A DNA stretch of 64,000 bases from Pycnopodia helianthoides (Eukaryota > Echinodermata > Asteroidea > Forcipulatida > Asteriidae). The notes under the pieces are model-generated. The model was not told the DNA's origin, searched no databases, and was given only the letters and a program-made list of their open reading frames with translations. Each line of letters begins with the position of its first letter. Positions within the stretch are counted from its first letter, which is position 1. A program made the translations under genes and the position numbers. This document shows, piece by piece, positions 11,800 through 24,055 of the stretch. The stretch is taken from assembly GCA_032158295.1 (NCBI GenBank), contig CM063247.1, forward strand, positions 18,204,875 to 18,268,874. The letters are read 5' to 3'.

Positions 11800-12185
11800 T
11801 TAATAGTAAACTTTCATTTTAAAAATGTTAAACTAGTTTTCTGATAGGCTTTAAATTAATTCCCTGGCTTTAATAAATGTGTTTTTCATGTTTTCTGGAT
11901 TGAAGCTGAAGAATACCCAATAGTCCATGATGGATGCTGAATAGGAAGGAACAAGCTAGGTTTCCTCTCAATGTTAGTTAAAACAATATTTTTTTCTTGT
12001 TCCTACCTATCTATGTTTTTTCTGACATAAAAAAGGGGAAAAAAGAGATACTAAAAAGAACACTGCCTTTTGATGAGATAGTCTGCCATAGTTATGGAAA
12101 ATTTACAAAATACTGATTAAAAAATGTGAAAACTTTATGTTCTAAATATTAGAATCGGGTTTTTGTGTCTGTTTGACTTTCTCAG

Positions 12186-13369
12186 GTAAAGCCATCATTG
12201 TCTGGAAAACAAGCATTGAAAGAGGTGAATGCACTTTGCTGGGATGCCTTCATTCAACAGTTTGGCAATGTTGTTGAGCATGGACAAGTTGTTGCCTCTG
12301 CTGCATGGGCTAAGAGACCGTTTGTTAACATGAAGGCGTTGCACAGAGCTTTCTGTGAATACTTGGACTCGGTGTCACCTGCAGGTTAATTTCTATAATA
12401 TTTTGCTGTTCTTAATATCATTCTCATTGAAAAGCCTTTTGCAGCCTGCTTATGAACGTTATGTGTTGTAAATGTTTGCAATTAAAGCCTCTGTGGAAAT
12501 GGTATCATTGATCAATTTATCAATTCATGGAAAGGACCATAGGAAGTGCATCACATGATGGATGTTATGTTCATGCATGGAGTTTTATGCACTGGTAGCT
12601 GCAGCATTCTGTAAAAAGTTAACATGTGGGGCACAATTCTGAGAAGTTTTGCTTGATATGTTATTTGAATTAGAAGTAAAGCAGACTGATAAGGATTCAT
12701 TCTATGTAGTTGAGCATGAGGTGGCTCCTGGTACATTGGTATCACACTCAAGTTCAACAGTAACACGCTGACACTGTTTACATATGTCTTTCATTATCTT
12801 AAGGCTTGCTTAACTGCTTTACAACGATAGTGTCATCAAGCATTAGCAGTTGGTTAGATGATTGAAACAATGTCATATTAGAAAAAAAGGAATATTCATT
12901 CTGTAAAGGTGTGACATGACCCATGGTTGAAATATTTATCAAAGTCTAAGCTTTAATATGTAGATTACTAAATCGATACATGTTTTCTTTTGCAGGAAAA
13001 GAGGCCTTATTGCGATGTTACCCCAACCTTGAATCCACCTCTCCCAGAGTCTTATCTTCTGATACATCTTGCGAATTTCATAAAACTGGGCTCCATTTAC
13101 TATCACCAGACGAATCCACACTACTGACTGAGCTAAACTCAAAATATAGACAGAACTTTCACTTTCCATTTATTGTGTGTATGCAAGAATTGAACAAAGA
13201 AATGTTTTTCACAGAGCTACGAATGAGGACGCAGAACTCACGAGAGACTGAAACACTCAATGCTGTGAAGGAAGTGAAGAAAATTGCCTGGCAACGAATA
13301 CTTAATCGATTACGGATTAAAACATTAGCAGCATCTCAGAAATTTTGTGAAGTGAAGCAGAATTCTTAA
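12186..13369 (+). CDS. urad: OHCU decarboxylase (URAD) paralogue 1, catalytic His lost
   Basis: Exons 12186-12384 and 12996-13369 join at a phase-1 GT-AG intron. The product matches 2-oxo-4-hydroxy-4-carboxy-5-ureidoimidazoline decarboxylase, the peroxisomal enzyme finishing urate-to-(S)-allantoin conversion. Visible family blocks are FIQQFGNVVEHG, WAKRPF, LNSKYRQNFHFPFIVC and EVKKIAWQRIL. Where the family has RCHPDL, this copy reads RCYPNL, so the catalytic His is Tyr. The Glu of the EQSxAGL motif is kept but its surroundings are changed. There is no C-terminal PTS1 signal (ends KQNS). The first exon opens at an acceptor (TTTCTCAG) with no ATG and an in-frame stop just upstream, so the start must come from another exon or is lost. 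Confidence 0.85.
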
Positions 13370-14157
13370 CAAAATTTTACATCTAAATAAGCAATTATTC
13401 CCTCATTTTGCAAACCAGTAGGAATGTACACACACGATGTGCTACGTTTATATATTTTATGGGAAAAGTTTATTCTGCAACACGGACCTGCTTTAATAAT
13501 AACGACACGGCCCCTTTAAAGTGTCTTATCTTTGAGAAATTATTATTGAATATTTAAATAAAAATGGTACATGTACATAAAAGAGTACTTTCAGTGAATG
13601 AACGGACTAGGATGTTGCTAACTGTATTATTTTTTCAACCTACAGCTTTTCTGTATTATGTGCAGCCGTTGGGGGTATAAGCAGACAAATTAATTACCTT
13701 AACATTCTTAGAGAGAAATAAATCGGTACTGTTCGTACCATAGATGGCCAGGCAAATTTAACATCTAAAGAGGTTTTTTTTGGTATGTCAAATCCTTTCA
13801 TTGCTTAAAAAAGAGCGGCTCTAAGAGTCTGAAATATTTAGTTTTTTATACTTTTCCAACAGATGGAGTCCACAAGAAATATAAAAAAAAATCTTTTGGC
13901 TAAAAAAGCCGCGCAGAGATGTGCCTTTTTGACTTGAATTCTTTTCTACTAAATACAATTTAAGTGTAAAATACATATTAACTGGTATTTACGATGTCTT
14001 GTCTGTCATAAAAAGGTAATAATTAAAATATTAAGAGTATCTTAGAGCAGCTTTTTAACTTTTGTGAGCGGATAATCTTATCCTTAACACAACCATTTGT
14101 TTCGGTAGACATTAGTTTTTTACTTTTCTTTCCAACAGCCTGATTTACCCCACTTAA
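13370..14157. other. Intergenic, no gene recognised
   Basis: AT-rich sequence downstream of urad copy 1, probably including its 3' UTR. No exon or clear repeat is seen before the MITE at 14158. Confidence 0.35.
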
Positions 14158-14526
14158 AGGCACATTACAGAATTGGTTTTTGCTAACAAAACAGTTGCTT
14201 ACAGTGTAAGCACTTTATGTAATCCACCGGATACATAAACTGACAAACCTGTAGAAGTTTGAGATCGATCGGCCATCTGGGTCACAAGAAAATAGTGAAA
14301 AAAACGATTACACATTTTGCATGAAATCATATAGATTCAACAAATGAATAAAACGCTCACTGAGCAATAAACTCCAATCGGAAAATTAGTTTATTCATTT
14401 CTCATCAAATATGGCATTTCAGACAGAAATATTTCAAGGGATGTTTTCTACTATCATCCTCATTAGACCGTGTAAGTTTTATGTAAATCTGTAATCAAAA
14501 GTATATTTTACAATTACCAATTCTGT
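14158..14526. mobile_element. TTAA MITE, copy 2 (right end damaged)
   Basis: Same family as the copy at 11413. The left end AGGCACATTACAG follows TTAA at 14154-14157. The right end stops at CCAATTCTGT without the last bases or the second TTAA, so it is truncated there. Confidence 0.75.
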
Positions 14527-14930
14527 CGAAGGCATACGAAAAGGCAGTGAAAATTGTGGTTAGGCCTACAGAATATTTTGAATTTCGATATTTGCTAGAT
14601 GCATGATGTTGATTCAATTCTTTTATTTTTTTATTTTTTATAAAATACGGTTGGGGTCCGGGGCCCGGTTAAGGGCCCCGGGAAATGTTTCATTCTAGAT
14701 GCTCTGTGGTGCAATATGATGTAATTCCTTGCCACTTTTCCATTACTTTGTGAGCAAATAATAAAGATAAATTTTATTGGTTTACTCTCTAATAAAGTTT
14801 CTTAAGTTTTCAATTTTCCATCTTCAAAATAGTGGGGGGGGGGGGGTGCTGTATGTATTGATGCATGTAGCACTATCCCTGGACATAATTGGATAATGGG
14901 GCCGGGCACTACACAACAGCTCATACTTAA

Positions 14931-15316
14931 AGGAACATTACAGAATTGGTAAGAAAAGAACTTGTAAAATATACTTTTTGATCACAGATTTACATAAAAC
15001 TTACACGGTCTAATGATTATGATAACAGAAAACATCCCTTGAAATATTTCTGTCTGAAATGCCATATTTGATGATAAATGAATAAACTAATTTTCCGATT
15101 GGAGTTTATCGCTCAGTGAGCGTTTTATTCATTTGTTGAATCTATATGATTTCATGCAAATGTGTAATCGGTTTTTCACTATTTTCTCGTGACCCAGATG
15201 GCCGATCGATCTCAAACTTCTACAGGTTTGTCAGTTTATGTATATGGTGGATTACATAAAGTGCTTACACTGCAAGCAACTGTTTTGTTAGCAAAAACCA
15301 ATTCTGTAATGTTCCT
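14931..15316. mobile_element. TTAA MITE, copy 3
   Basis: A 386-bp copy, inverted relative to copies 1 and 2, with TTAA at 14927-14930 and 15317-15320 and complete termini. Confidence 0.85.
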
Positions 15317-15320
15317 TTAA

Positions 15321-16898
15321 GGCCACTTCATTTACTGTTGAGATTTTGTGAGCTCAAGCAAAATGTAGAGATGCACCTGCCTGTAGAAAAAAAAATCATG
15401 TGCCGATTTTGGGCATCATATCCAACACTTGTGAAAACAGCTGATGGTAGGATCAAGGGCCAATTGGGGTGACTGATACTACTCTTTGAAAACACGTTGA
15501 AATTATAAAAGTGCTAAACGTAATTATTCCATTAATGCCCATCTCAGAAGCAGACAGCTTTATTATACTCGAATCTCTTAAAAAGTAAATGTAAAAAACA
15601 ACAACTAAAATACAACAGAAGGCAAACAAACCTTCCCCTTTTACACTAGATGCAAACAAATACCCTAACAACTTGTAAATGGAGAAAAAAGGGGCCTACA
15701 CTTTACATTGGAGCATTAAAAGCATTTTTTTTAAAAGGAGTGTGTTGGTTACGGCTGTGAAAATAGAACAAAACGTGACCTTCTGTCTACATGTATTTTA
15801 TTATTCTGGTAATAACAATAAAAATTGCCCTCATAAAATATTTGCGTTTTGATATTAAACACGAACTTGAAAATTTATCTCAAAAGACATTGCCCATGCT
15901 AGAAAACAATCAACGTTAATTGTTTACCAAGCTTTTTTCCCCTCTTTTTTTACTTGATTCAAATTTGATATCGGGCGAGCAAATGCTACGGGGAGGGAAC
16001 CCCTGAACCCCCACAGGGCTTCCCCTGGTCGCCCCCTGAATCCCCACATTGGGCTTCCCCCTGGACCCCCCCCCCCCCCCACTAGGGGGCCGTAAGGACG
16101 CCCCTTGGACCCCATCCGTTACATTTCTTTGAGCCCCCCACCCCTAGTGTTTGAGGTATAGCGCATGAAGTATACACGATGTACTTTTACCAAACGAGCA
16201 TGCGCATTTTGTGTGGGTCATGTGCCTCCTCCGAGATATATAACCAAACAGACATATGAAGCTAAACCACGAACCACAACCATGCACGTTCTATGGTAGC
16301 TGCCACTGGTTCCCTGTTTCTCAGCAGATGTACTAATGACGTGTGTGCTGTTGGAGCCAGTGTTTTGGTTAGTCTCTTACCCGTGTCGTTTTCTCTTTAG
16401 TGATGATGAGAATCATGAATATTAATGTTATTATTATAATTCTGACCCCACAACGTAGTACGCGCGTGAAAACGTGCCATTGGAAAGTGTAACCAGACTA
16501 GACTGTGCATAATTAAAAATGGCAGGGCTGTAGAGAGACGACCGTGAGTATCAACAAAGAAATGACTGGATCAGTCAGCAAACTGCTGAGTAATGAAGTA
16601 GGTTAGTAAGTTTCAGTGAAGTAATTATTGCTTCTGAAAATACATTTAACTAAAATACAATAGTTCTATGTGTTTTTAGTTTACAATTGACTTAATTTAA
16701 GTTAATTTTAGTTCTGACACTTGGACTTACAAGTTACAGAGTGGCAAGTTTGTGATTGTGCATTATTGTGTTGTGGTGATGTACTAAAAAAAAATTTTTT
16801 TAAATACTAAAACTAAAAACTATAGTAGTATTAGTATTAAGTAATAGAAGGATGCAAGTATTTCCAGGTGGTGTGCTATCATAAGTGAATCATGGCAT
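15321..16898. other. Intergenic, C-rich tract and a shared block
   Basis: No exon is recognised. A cytosine-rich segment at about 15985-16140 repeats variants of GGGCTTCCCC and CCCCTGAA. A block at 16217-16275 is an inverted relative of the sequence upstream of urad copy 2. Confidence 0.4.
16217..16275 (-). repeat. Inverted copy of the urad-2 upstream block
   Basis: Read on the minus strand, this block is about 85% identical by eye to 23866-23926, which lies roughly 130 bp upstream of the urad copy 2 start. Both share CGTGGTTTAGCTTCATA and a GGTTATAT core. It could be a shared promoter segment left by duplication and inversion, or a dispersed repeat. Confidence 0.5.
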
Positions 16899-16907
16899 GA
16901 TCATGGT

Positions 16908-17561
16908 TACTCCTAGAATTATGAGGTTCCATGAACCTCATAGAGGTCCATGTACAAACTACAATACAAAACTTTTTTTCATTTACGTTTCTGCACCTGG
17001 AGTTCTCATTTGAAATCGGATCTCGCCAAAATTAGGCTCTACGTGTTCCTTGGAATCTCATTGAGCGTTGCATGGGTCAAGAAAATCCACTCCGCAAATT
17101 TAAAATTGTTAAAAAGCAATAAATTCTTCCGGTCATTCCCAGTCCTCTTCAAACAGTGTGAGTGTTATAACAAATATGGCGCTGGAGTCACATGATGTGT
17201 GTACAAAACCAACCTACAGTTGCCGGGACCAGCGTTGCTGCGCGCGGAGTACCAGTTTGTTCGGTAGACCTTTGCGAGCGCAGCAAGCGCCATATTTGTT
17301 ATAACACTCACACTGTTTGAAGAGGACTGGGAATGACGGTAAGAATTTATTGCTTTTTAACAATTTTAAATTTGCGGAGTGGATTTTCTTGACCCATGCA
17401 ACGCTCAATGAGATTCCAAGGAACACGTAGAGCCTAATTTTGGCGAGATCCGATTTCAAATGAGAACTCCAGGTGCAGAAACGTAAATGAAAAAAAGTTT
17501 TGTATTGTAGTTTGTACATGGACCTCTATGAGGTTCATGGAACCTCATAATTCTAGGAGTA
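16908..17561. mobile_element. Foldback transposon, short copy
   Basis: This 654-bp element has two arms of about 275 bp around a spacer of about 105 bp. The ends are TACTCCTAGAATTATGAGG and its inverse. The 9-bp duplication GATCATGGT lies at 16899-16907 and 17562-17570. It is nearly identical in the arms to the element at 1169-3952 and gives its uninterrupted structure. Confidence 0.9.
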
Positions 17562-17629
17562 GATCATGGTAAGGCCTCAAGACTGTAAATTATTATTTTT
17601 GTTTTTGTCTCAACCAACCATGCACAATT

Positions 17630-18665
17630 ACAAGGCTTCATCAGTGTAGTGTAACAACCATACACAACTCAAGGGGAAACTACAACCATGCACTAGGCTT
17701 CATACGTTGTGTAGTGTAACAACCATACACAACTCTATGGGAAACTATAACCATGCACAACGCTTCATACGTTGTATAGTGTAACAACCATACACAACTC
17801 TATGGGAAACTACAACCATGCACAACGCTTCATACGTTGTGTAGTGTAACAACCATACACAACTCAATGGGAAACTACAACCATGGACAACGCTTCATAC
17901 GTTGTGTAGTGTAACAACCATACACAACTCAATGGGAAACTACAACCATGCACTAGGCTTCATACGTTGTGTAGTGTAACAACCATACACAACTCTATGG
18001 GAAACTACAACCATGCACAACGCTTCATACGTTGTGTAGTGTAACAACCATACACAACTCATGGACGATGGGAAAGTACAACCATGCACAAGGCTTGATA
18101 CGTTGTGTAGTGTAACAACCATACACAACTCAATGGGAAATACAACCATGCACAACGGCTTCATACGTTGTGTAGTGTAACAACCATACACAACTCAATG
18201 GGAAATTACAACCATGCACTAGCTTCATACTTGATGTAGTGTAACAACCATACACAACTCAATGGAAACTACAACCATGCACTAGGCTTCATACGTTGTG
18301 TAGTGTAACAACCATACACAACTCTAATGGGAAACTACAACCATGCACAAAGCTTCATACGTTGTGTAGTGTAACAACCATACACAACTCAATGGGAAAC
18401 TCAACCATGCACAACGCTTCATACGTTGTGTAGTGTAACAACCGTACACAACTCAATGGGAAACTACAACCATGCACACGCTTCTACGTTGTGTAGTGTA
18501 ACAACCATACACAACTCAATGGGAAACTACAACCATGCACAACGCTTCATACGTTGTGTAGTGTAACAACCTACACAACTCAATGGGAAACTACAACCAT
18601 GCACAACGCTTCATACGTGATGTAGTGTAACAACCATACACAACTTGATGTTAAAACTGCAACCA
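17630..18665 (+). repeat. Minisatellite, unit about 65 bp, with internal dyad
   Basis: About sixteen tandem units contain GGGAAACTACAACCATGCAC, GCTTCATACGTTGTGTAG and TGTAACAACCATACACAACT. Each unit carries inverse partners (GTTGTGTA and TACACAAC), so it can fold. Small indels vary the unit length. The array begins about 60 bp after the short foldback element. Confidence 0.9.
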
Positions 18666-20324
18666 TACACAAGGCTTCTCAGAGTCGTTCCAGAGGTTAA
18701 AAGTAATGCAACACAATCAATGCAAGGTACTGGAGTGACAGAAACTATTGGGAAAAGATTTAAAAGATTACAGGAAAAAATGCCCAGAGCAGACAACAGG
18801 AAAACTTACTAGCAAAGCTAGAGACACTGGTTAGTTTGGTGGTTTAGAGATGAAAGAAGTATGTTATATACAATGCTTTTAGAACAATACTTTTAGAACG
18901 GGATTAAAGTGTAGAAAATAAAGAGTGTTGCTCATTCACTTGTCTATGTCTAGCGCTTTGCCCATTAACTGACATTAGTGACAACAACACATTGATCATC
19001 AGTGTCAGCTTCAGGTCCTTGATCTCTTAGATAACCACACCTACATGTATGAAACCTCCATTGTGTAATGTAGTTGTTTTTTGTCTTGACTATTCTTCCA
19101 TTTTTTTGTTCACAGTGTCCTTTAGTAGCTGACCTGGTTGAATCTGGGGAAGGGCTTGAGATGTGTTCTATCTTTCGTGGATGCTTTGGCTGGCAGTAGC
19201 CCATTTTGAGCTGTCAACTTTTTCAGAGGGAAAATTATGCAATGGACAGCTAAAAGAGCACAGGGGCCATTGCAGGAAGAATTCTAAACATAGCGAATGA
19301 TGCCTGGAGTATTTTGAGATTTTTGTTTCCATGGTGAGTACTTGCCTAAATCAATTTTCAATACAAATTCAACTAAAAACTGATGAAAAAACAAGACATA
19401 CATTCATGAACAAATAGATCTGTATCATGAAACAGCTTAACAAGAAAATTACAACTTCAACTTTGAGGCAAGTTTACAGGCACTTAAGGACCCTTGGTTA
19501 TACAAACAATCATTTTGTTCAACAGTTGTTTTTTCTTTAGTGAAAATAAATACTTGGGAAATGAATGTGTCTTCTGGTATACTTGTGTTACCCTGCCCCA
19601 AATAATTTGCCACATCCACTTCATTTCATATTTTTAGATGATTTTATTGATTTCAACTAGTATGTATTTCTGTTTTGTTTTCTTTCATCAGCCTGTTCCA
19701 TTGGATACAAACAGATGGGTGTTCAAGATACAACGCCATAAGTAGCCAAGTTGCAGAGCAGATGAATTTGTCCCTCCAATGCATCAAAGTTCTCAAGTGG
19801 CTCAAGACAAGTTTTGGTGGCATTATCGTTCTATTTGTGGAAAATAAATTAATTAAAAGCAAGGTTGTTTTTAAAGATAATTTAAAGATACCAAGCAGTC
19901 CCTGTAGTATTATTCACTTGAAGCTTCCTAAATCCAAGGAGCAAATTTTTTCTGTTGTACAAGTTGGACACGAACAATGTGTGTTATGTATCATTGTCAA
20001 GACAAAATGTACAAATGTACTCACATTTTTTCTAAATTTAGGTTAAAGTTCCATACTTTTATGATGTAAGTATTTTGGATCTTTAAAAAACGTTAGATGT
20101 AAACATTGCATCTATGGAGATTGGGTACCACATTCAATTTTGTAAACTACTTGTAAGTAAAAATAAAACAACTCATCATCAAAGATTGATCATAAATATA
20201 GTATGGTTTTATAATCCTCATACAAATTCCACATTACAGAAATAGTATTTGAAATGAAAAACTACAACTCTATTGCTACTTTGCATCATTCAAACCTTTG
20301 TTTCAATGTATTTCCAACTGCAAC
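18666..20324. other. Intergenic, two weak open stretches
   Basis: A plus-strand open stretch at about 18680-18812, preceded by a possible acceptor (GGCTTCTCAG), encodes a basic peptide with GKRFKRLQEKMP. A minus-strand ORF lies at 18965-19204. Neither is recognised, and neither has both splice signals and family support. Confidence 0.25.
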
Positions 20325-20328
20325 TTAA

Positions 20329-20714
20329 AGGAACATTACAGAATTGGTAAGAAAAAAACTTGTAAAATATACTTTTTGATCACAGATTTACATGAAACTT
20401 ACACGGTCCTAATGATGATGATAGTAGAAAACATCCCTTGAAATATTTCTGTCTGAAATGCCATATTTGATGAGAAATTAATAAACTAAATTTTCCGTTT
20501 GGAGTTAATCGCTCAGTGAGCGTTTTATTCATTTGTTGAATCTATATGATTTCATGCAAATGTGTAATTCGTTTTTCACTATTTTCTCGTGACCCAGATG
20601 GCCGATCGATCTCAAACTTCTACAGGTTTGTCAGTTTATGTATATGGTGGATTACAAAAGTGCTTACACTGCAGGCAACTGTTTTGTTAGCAAAAACAAT
20701 TCTGTAATGTTCCT
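20329..20714. mobile_element. TTAA MITE, copy 4
   Basis: A 386-bp copy in the same orientation as the one at 14931. TTAA lies at 20325-20328 and 20715-20718, and both termini are intact. Confidence 0.85.
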
Positions 20715-20718
20715 TTAA

Positions 20719-23700
20719 CAATGTTTGTTGAAACAATAATGGAATAAGACAGTACTTGCCTATCATTAAAGAAATAAAGTTGTGCAAAAGATGCACCGAA
20801 TGAGCAATGGTTTCAACGCTTTATGTGTTTATCTTCATTTCATATTTACATTCTAGAGTTAAGTTTCTTGGGCAAAGATTATTGTCAACGGTGGAGGAAG
20901 GAGATAACTTGCAATAAAATTTATGAATGACATTTTCCAATACAAATTTTCGCCTTATTGATCTCCATGTACAGTGTATTGTTGTTTGTTTTATGTAGAC
21001 CTCGAATAAAGTCAACTGATTGTTGGAAGGGTGAGGGACCTCCGCATAAACGCCTAGCACACAGAGCACTTCATGAAAATGGGCAATAATCTTTCTATGG
21101 TAGCCGTTTTTGTATACCCGGTACATCGATTTTCAGTTATTTCTGATGATTGATAGGTTAGGCTATGGGGGGATTAATCAAACTTGATCAAATTAGTGCG
21201 ACATTCAAGATGACATCGATGCAGTCGTTTTTACTGTTATTGCGATGGTCCTGGTGAAACACATAAAAGATCAAGACGAAAACGGATGCGTTTTTAATTT
21301 TGTTTTCAATTCTCAAAGCCTTTTAAACAAAATTGTGTTTGTTTATTATGTGTTCTTCAAAGTACAAGCCACAAACAGGTTGCAAATCATGTTGTATTGT
21401 GCATTTATTCTGCTTCAATATAATTGACTCAACAACAGTTACTGTGGCAATTTGTGAATATGGAGATGTTCTTTATTCTGTTCGCCTCAATACATTTGTA
21501 AGATGCACCTTTTGGTTTTTAATTAAAAAGGTGTTTTCCAATTTCAAATTGTTCTAGAATTAACCGTACGTCGGACGGGATTTATTGTAAATAATTACTG
21601 GGCATCCGTTCTCAATATATGTATTCTGCATGAGATCGGGAAGAGTGTGGAGCATAATGACACCCTATGTTTTAGAATTTTGAATTAATTTGGCCATGGA
21701 CATTAATTGGTCATAATCACGTCTAAGTTGTGATACAAACTTTGATGAAAACCATGGGGAACGTGCTTCCACGCGTAATATTTTGAGCCCGTATATATTT
21801 TGATGTTTAATATTAAATTTTTGTTTCGTTTGCCAGGTTGGGGATGGAAAATGCAACTTCTGCAAAGACATAAAAAAAAGAGGAAAGCCTAAAAATCCCT
21901 TCAACCGTGATATATAACTTATTAAGCTTTTTTGCATTTGGAGACTACTTTAAATTTTAAAAAGTAACAAGTTATCATCCATATAAAGCCATGGATCGGT
22001 AAGAATTAGTGTCAAAAGAAAAAACTGACGGGTGCGATTGCGGTAAATAGTTGCGTGATTTCAATTAAATTGCTTCACAAACAACTTGTAACAAGTTTTC
22101 AGTCACAAACATTCAAAACAATAGTAAATGGATTTAAACTAGCCAAATGTAGTAGGCCCTATCTTCATTGGTATTATGACACTACAGTAAAAAATAATTG
22201 TAAAACAATCCAAAACATTATTTTCCTTTTTAATCGATTTTGTATACATTAACCTACAAATTATAAGACTCTTAAAACAATAAAACTCATCAACGTGAAA
22301 ATGCATAATCTTTTCGTCATTGTGATAGTATCGAAAGTTGATTTATTAAATAATTTTGTAGACGGCCTATTCCTTCAGTCAACTATCACTAATGGGATAC
22401 TACGAGACAAATCGTCAAAGATGGTCACACTGAAGTGGTAGTCCTGCAAAAGTCGCAGTTGAGTTGTTGCCTGGACATGACATTATATTTATTACTAGAG
22501 CTATACTGTAGGCCTACAAATATTGTTTCATTTTAACAAAATAATGACTTAGTGCATTGAGCGAAAACTGTGTTTTCGATTTGTTTTGCCTTGTTTGTCT
22601 GTTGTTTCTACCGGATGCGCCAAATGGACATTGAGAGAGAAAGACAATTAATTAATTGAACGTAATAATCATTATGACCGATATCTCATAATTATGACAT
22701 AGTATCACAGTATTTTACGACTTATTATCTTGCATATAGTTAATTGGCACAAGTTACAATCACTTTTTTGTAGATCATAATATGAGATATACCGGTATTT
22801 CATAGTTATGATTAATGCTAACTCATAATTCTGAGATATATAAGTCTAACTATGATTTTATGTCCTCTCCCTCTCTTCGAAGCCCCAACATCTATCGGGG
22901 TTAAAAAGTAGGTTCGGTATAAAAAGTATTTCCCCATTTTGAACTTGCTCGGGTTCAAGCAAAACATATATTTAAAAAATGAGCATAGAAGGGCGTGGCC
23001 AGAGCGGACCAAAAGATTAATAATTGCTGAATATGTCGTGTTTTTGTTAGCAGTATTTGTTTCTTGTTATTATTGTTGTCTTCTTAAAAAAATATTAAAA
23101 CAAATAATAAGTATCTGTGATATAATATCTGTAGTAGCCCAGTGGTGACGAAAGATGAAGCCCCATAGTTCAGAGGGTGCACCACACTAAATAGGCAACA
23201 ATTCATGCGCCAAGCGTAACGTTTTGGGGGTCATGCAATTAATAGATTGTGTAATTGTAAGAATCTATCACAACCTGGGGTTCTGTGTTTCTGTGGAGGA
23301 GTGCCTCATGAAAACTGGCAGCAAGTCGGTTTGGGAAAAAGCACACTTTCGGGGTGTTTTTTTCTGGGGTAATTAGCAAAAATTCCAAACGGCTGACTGC
23401 CACAAGTTAATGATTGGTTTTCAAGAGGCTGAGAGACTTTGAAATATTTTTGGAGTATTTTTGAATATTATTTTAGCATTTTAGCATTGATTGGTTTCTG
23501 TGGGAGTTTATAGAGAGAGGTTTAGCGCCCTCTCGTGTTAAAAAATGGAGATGCAAAACACTGCGTTAAACTTCCGCAAAAATGCATATTCATTAGTAAT
23601 GTCAACCCACCTCAGATTATTCAAATCACACTGTTTATAAATGGGAAATAATGCAATCACAGTGTGAAAAACCTCCATGTGTGACCAAACCGTACAAAAA

Positions 23701-24055
23701 GTTTACTAAACCGCTTAATAATTACCCAAAAGCATTTACATGACAGAATATGACTGGGTTGGAAGTTAATTAGCTTAAGACAGTAAATAGTATGGCTCAA
23801 AAATAAACACAACATACGACTGCAGAAGACTAGCAAAGCTTTGCGCATGCGCATTTTAATAACAACCATTCGTGGTTTAGCTTCATACGTCGTGTTGGTT
23901 ATATGCCTCGGAAAAGGAGCTTTATATTCAAGTGTTGTTTACACATGCATTACTTACTGAAGTGTTGTTTCCAAAATTTTTACTGTAACAAAATATTATT
24001 ACTGCCACAAAACGATTATTACTATTATTAGATATTATTACTCTTAGCTTGAGTG
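20719..24055. other. Intergenic, upstream of urad copy 2
   Basis: Mostly AT-rich with no recognised exon. Around 22660-22850 there is a cluster of TCATAATTATGA and GATATACC motifs typical of palindromic MITE debris. The block at 23866-23926 is shared in inverted form with 16217-16275 and may belong to the urad copy 2 promoter. Confidence 0.35.

Noticed and set aside
17630..18665. CRISPR-like regular array
   Set aside because: Units are contiguous with no unique spacers, and the genome is animal. It is a minisatellite.
19675..20046. 123-aa plus-strand ORF
   Set aside because: No recognisable motif, no supporting exon structure, and a composition like AT-rich intergenic DNA.
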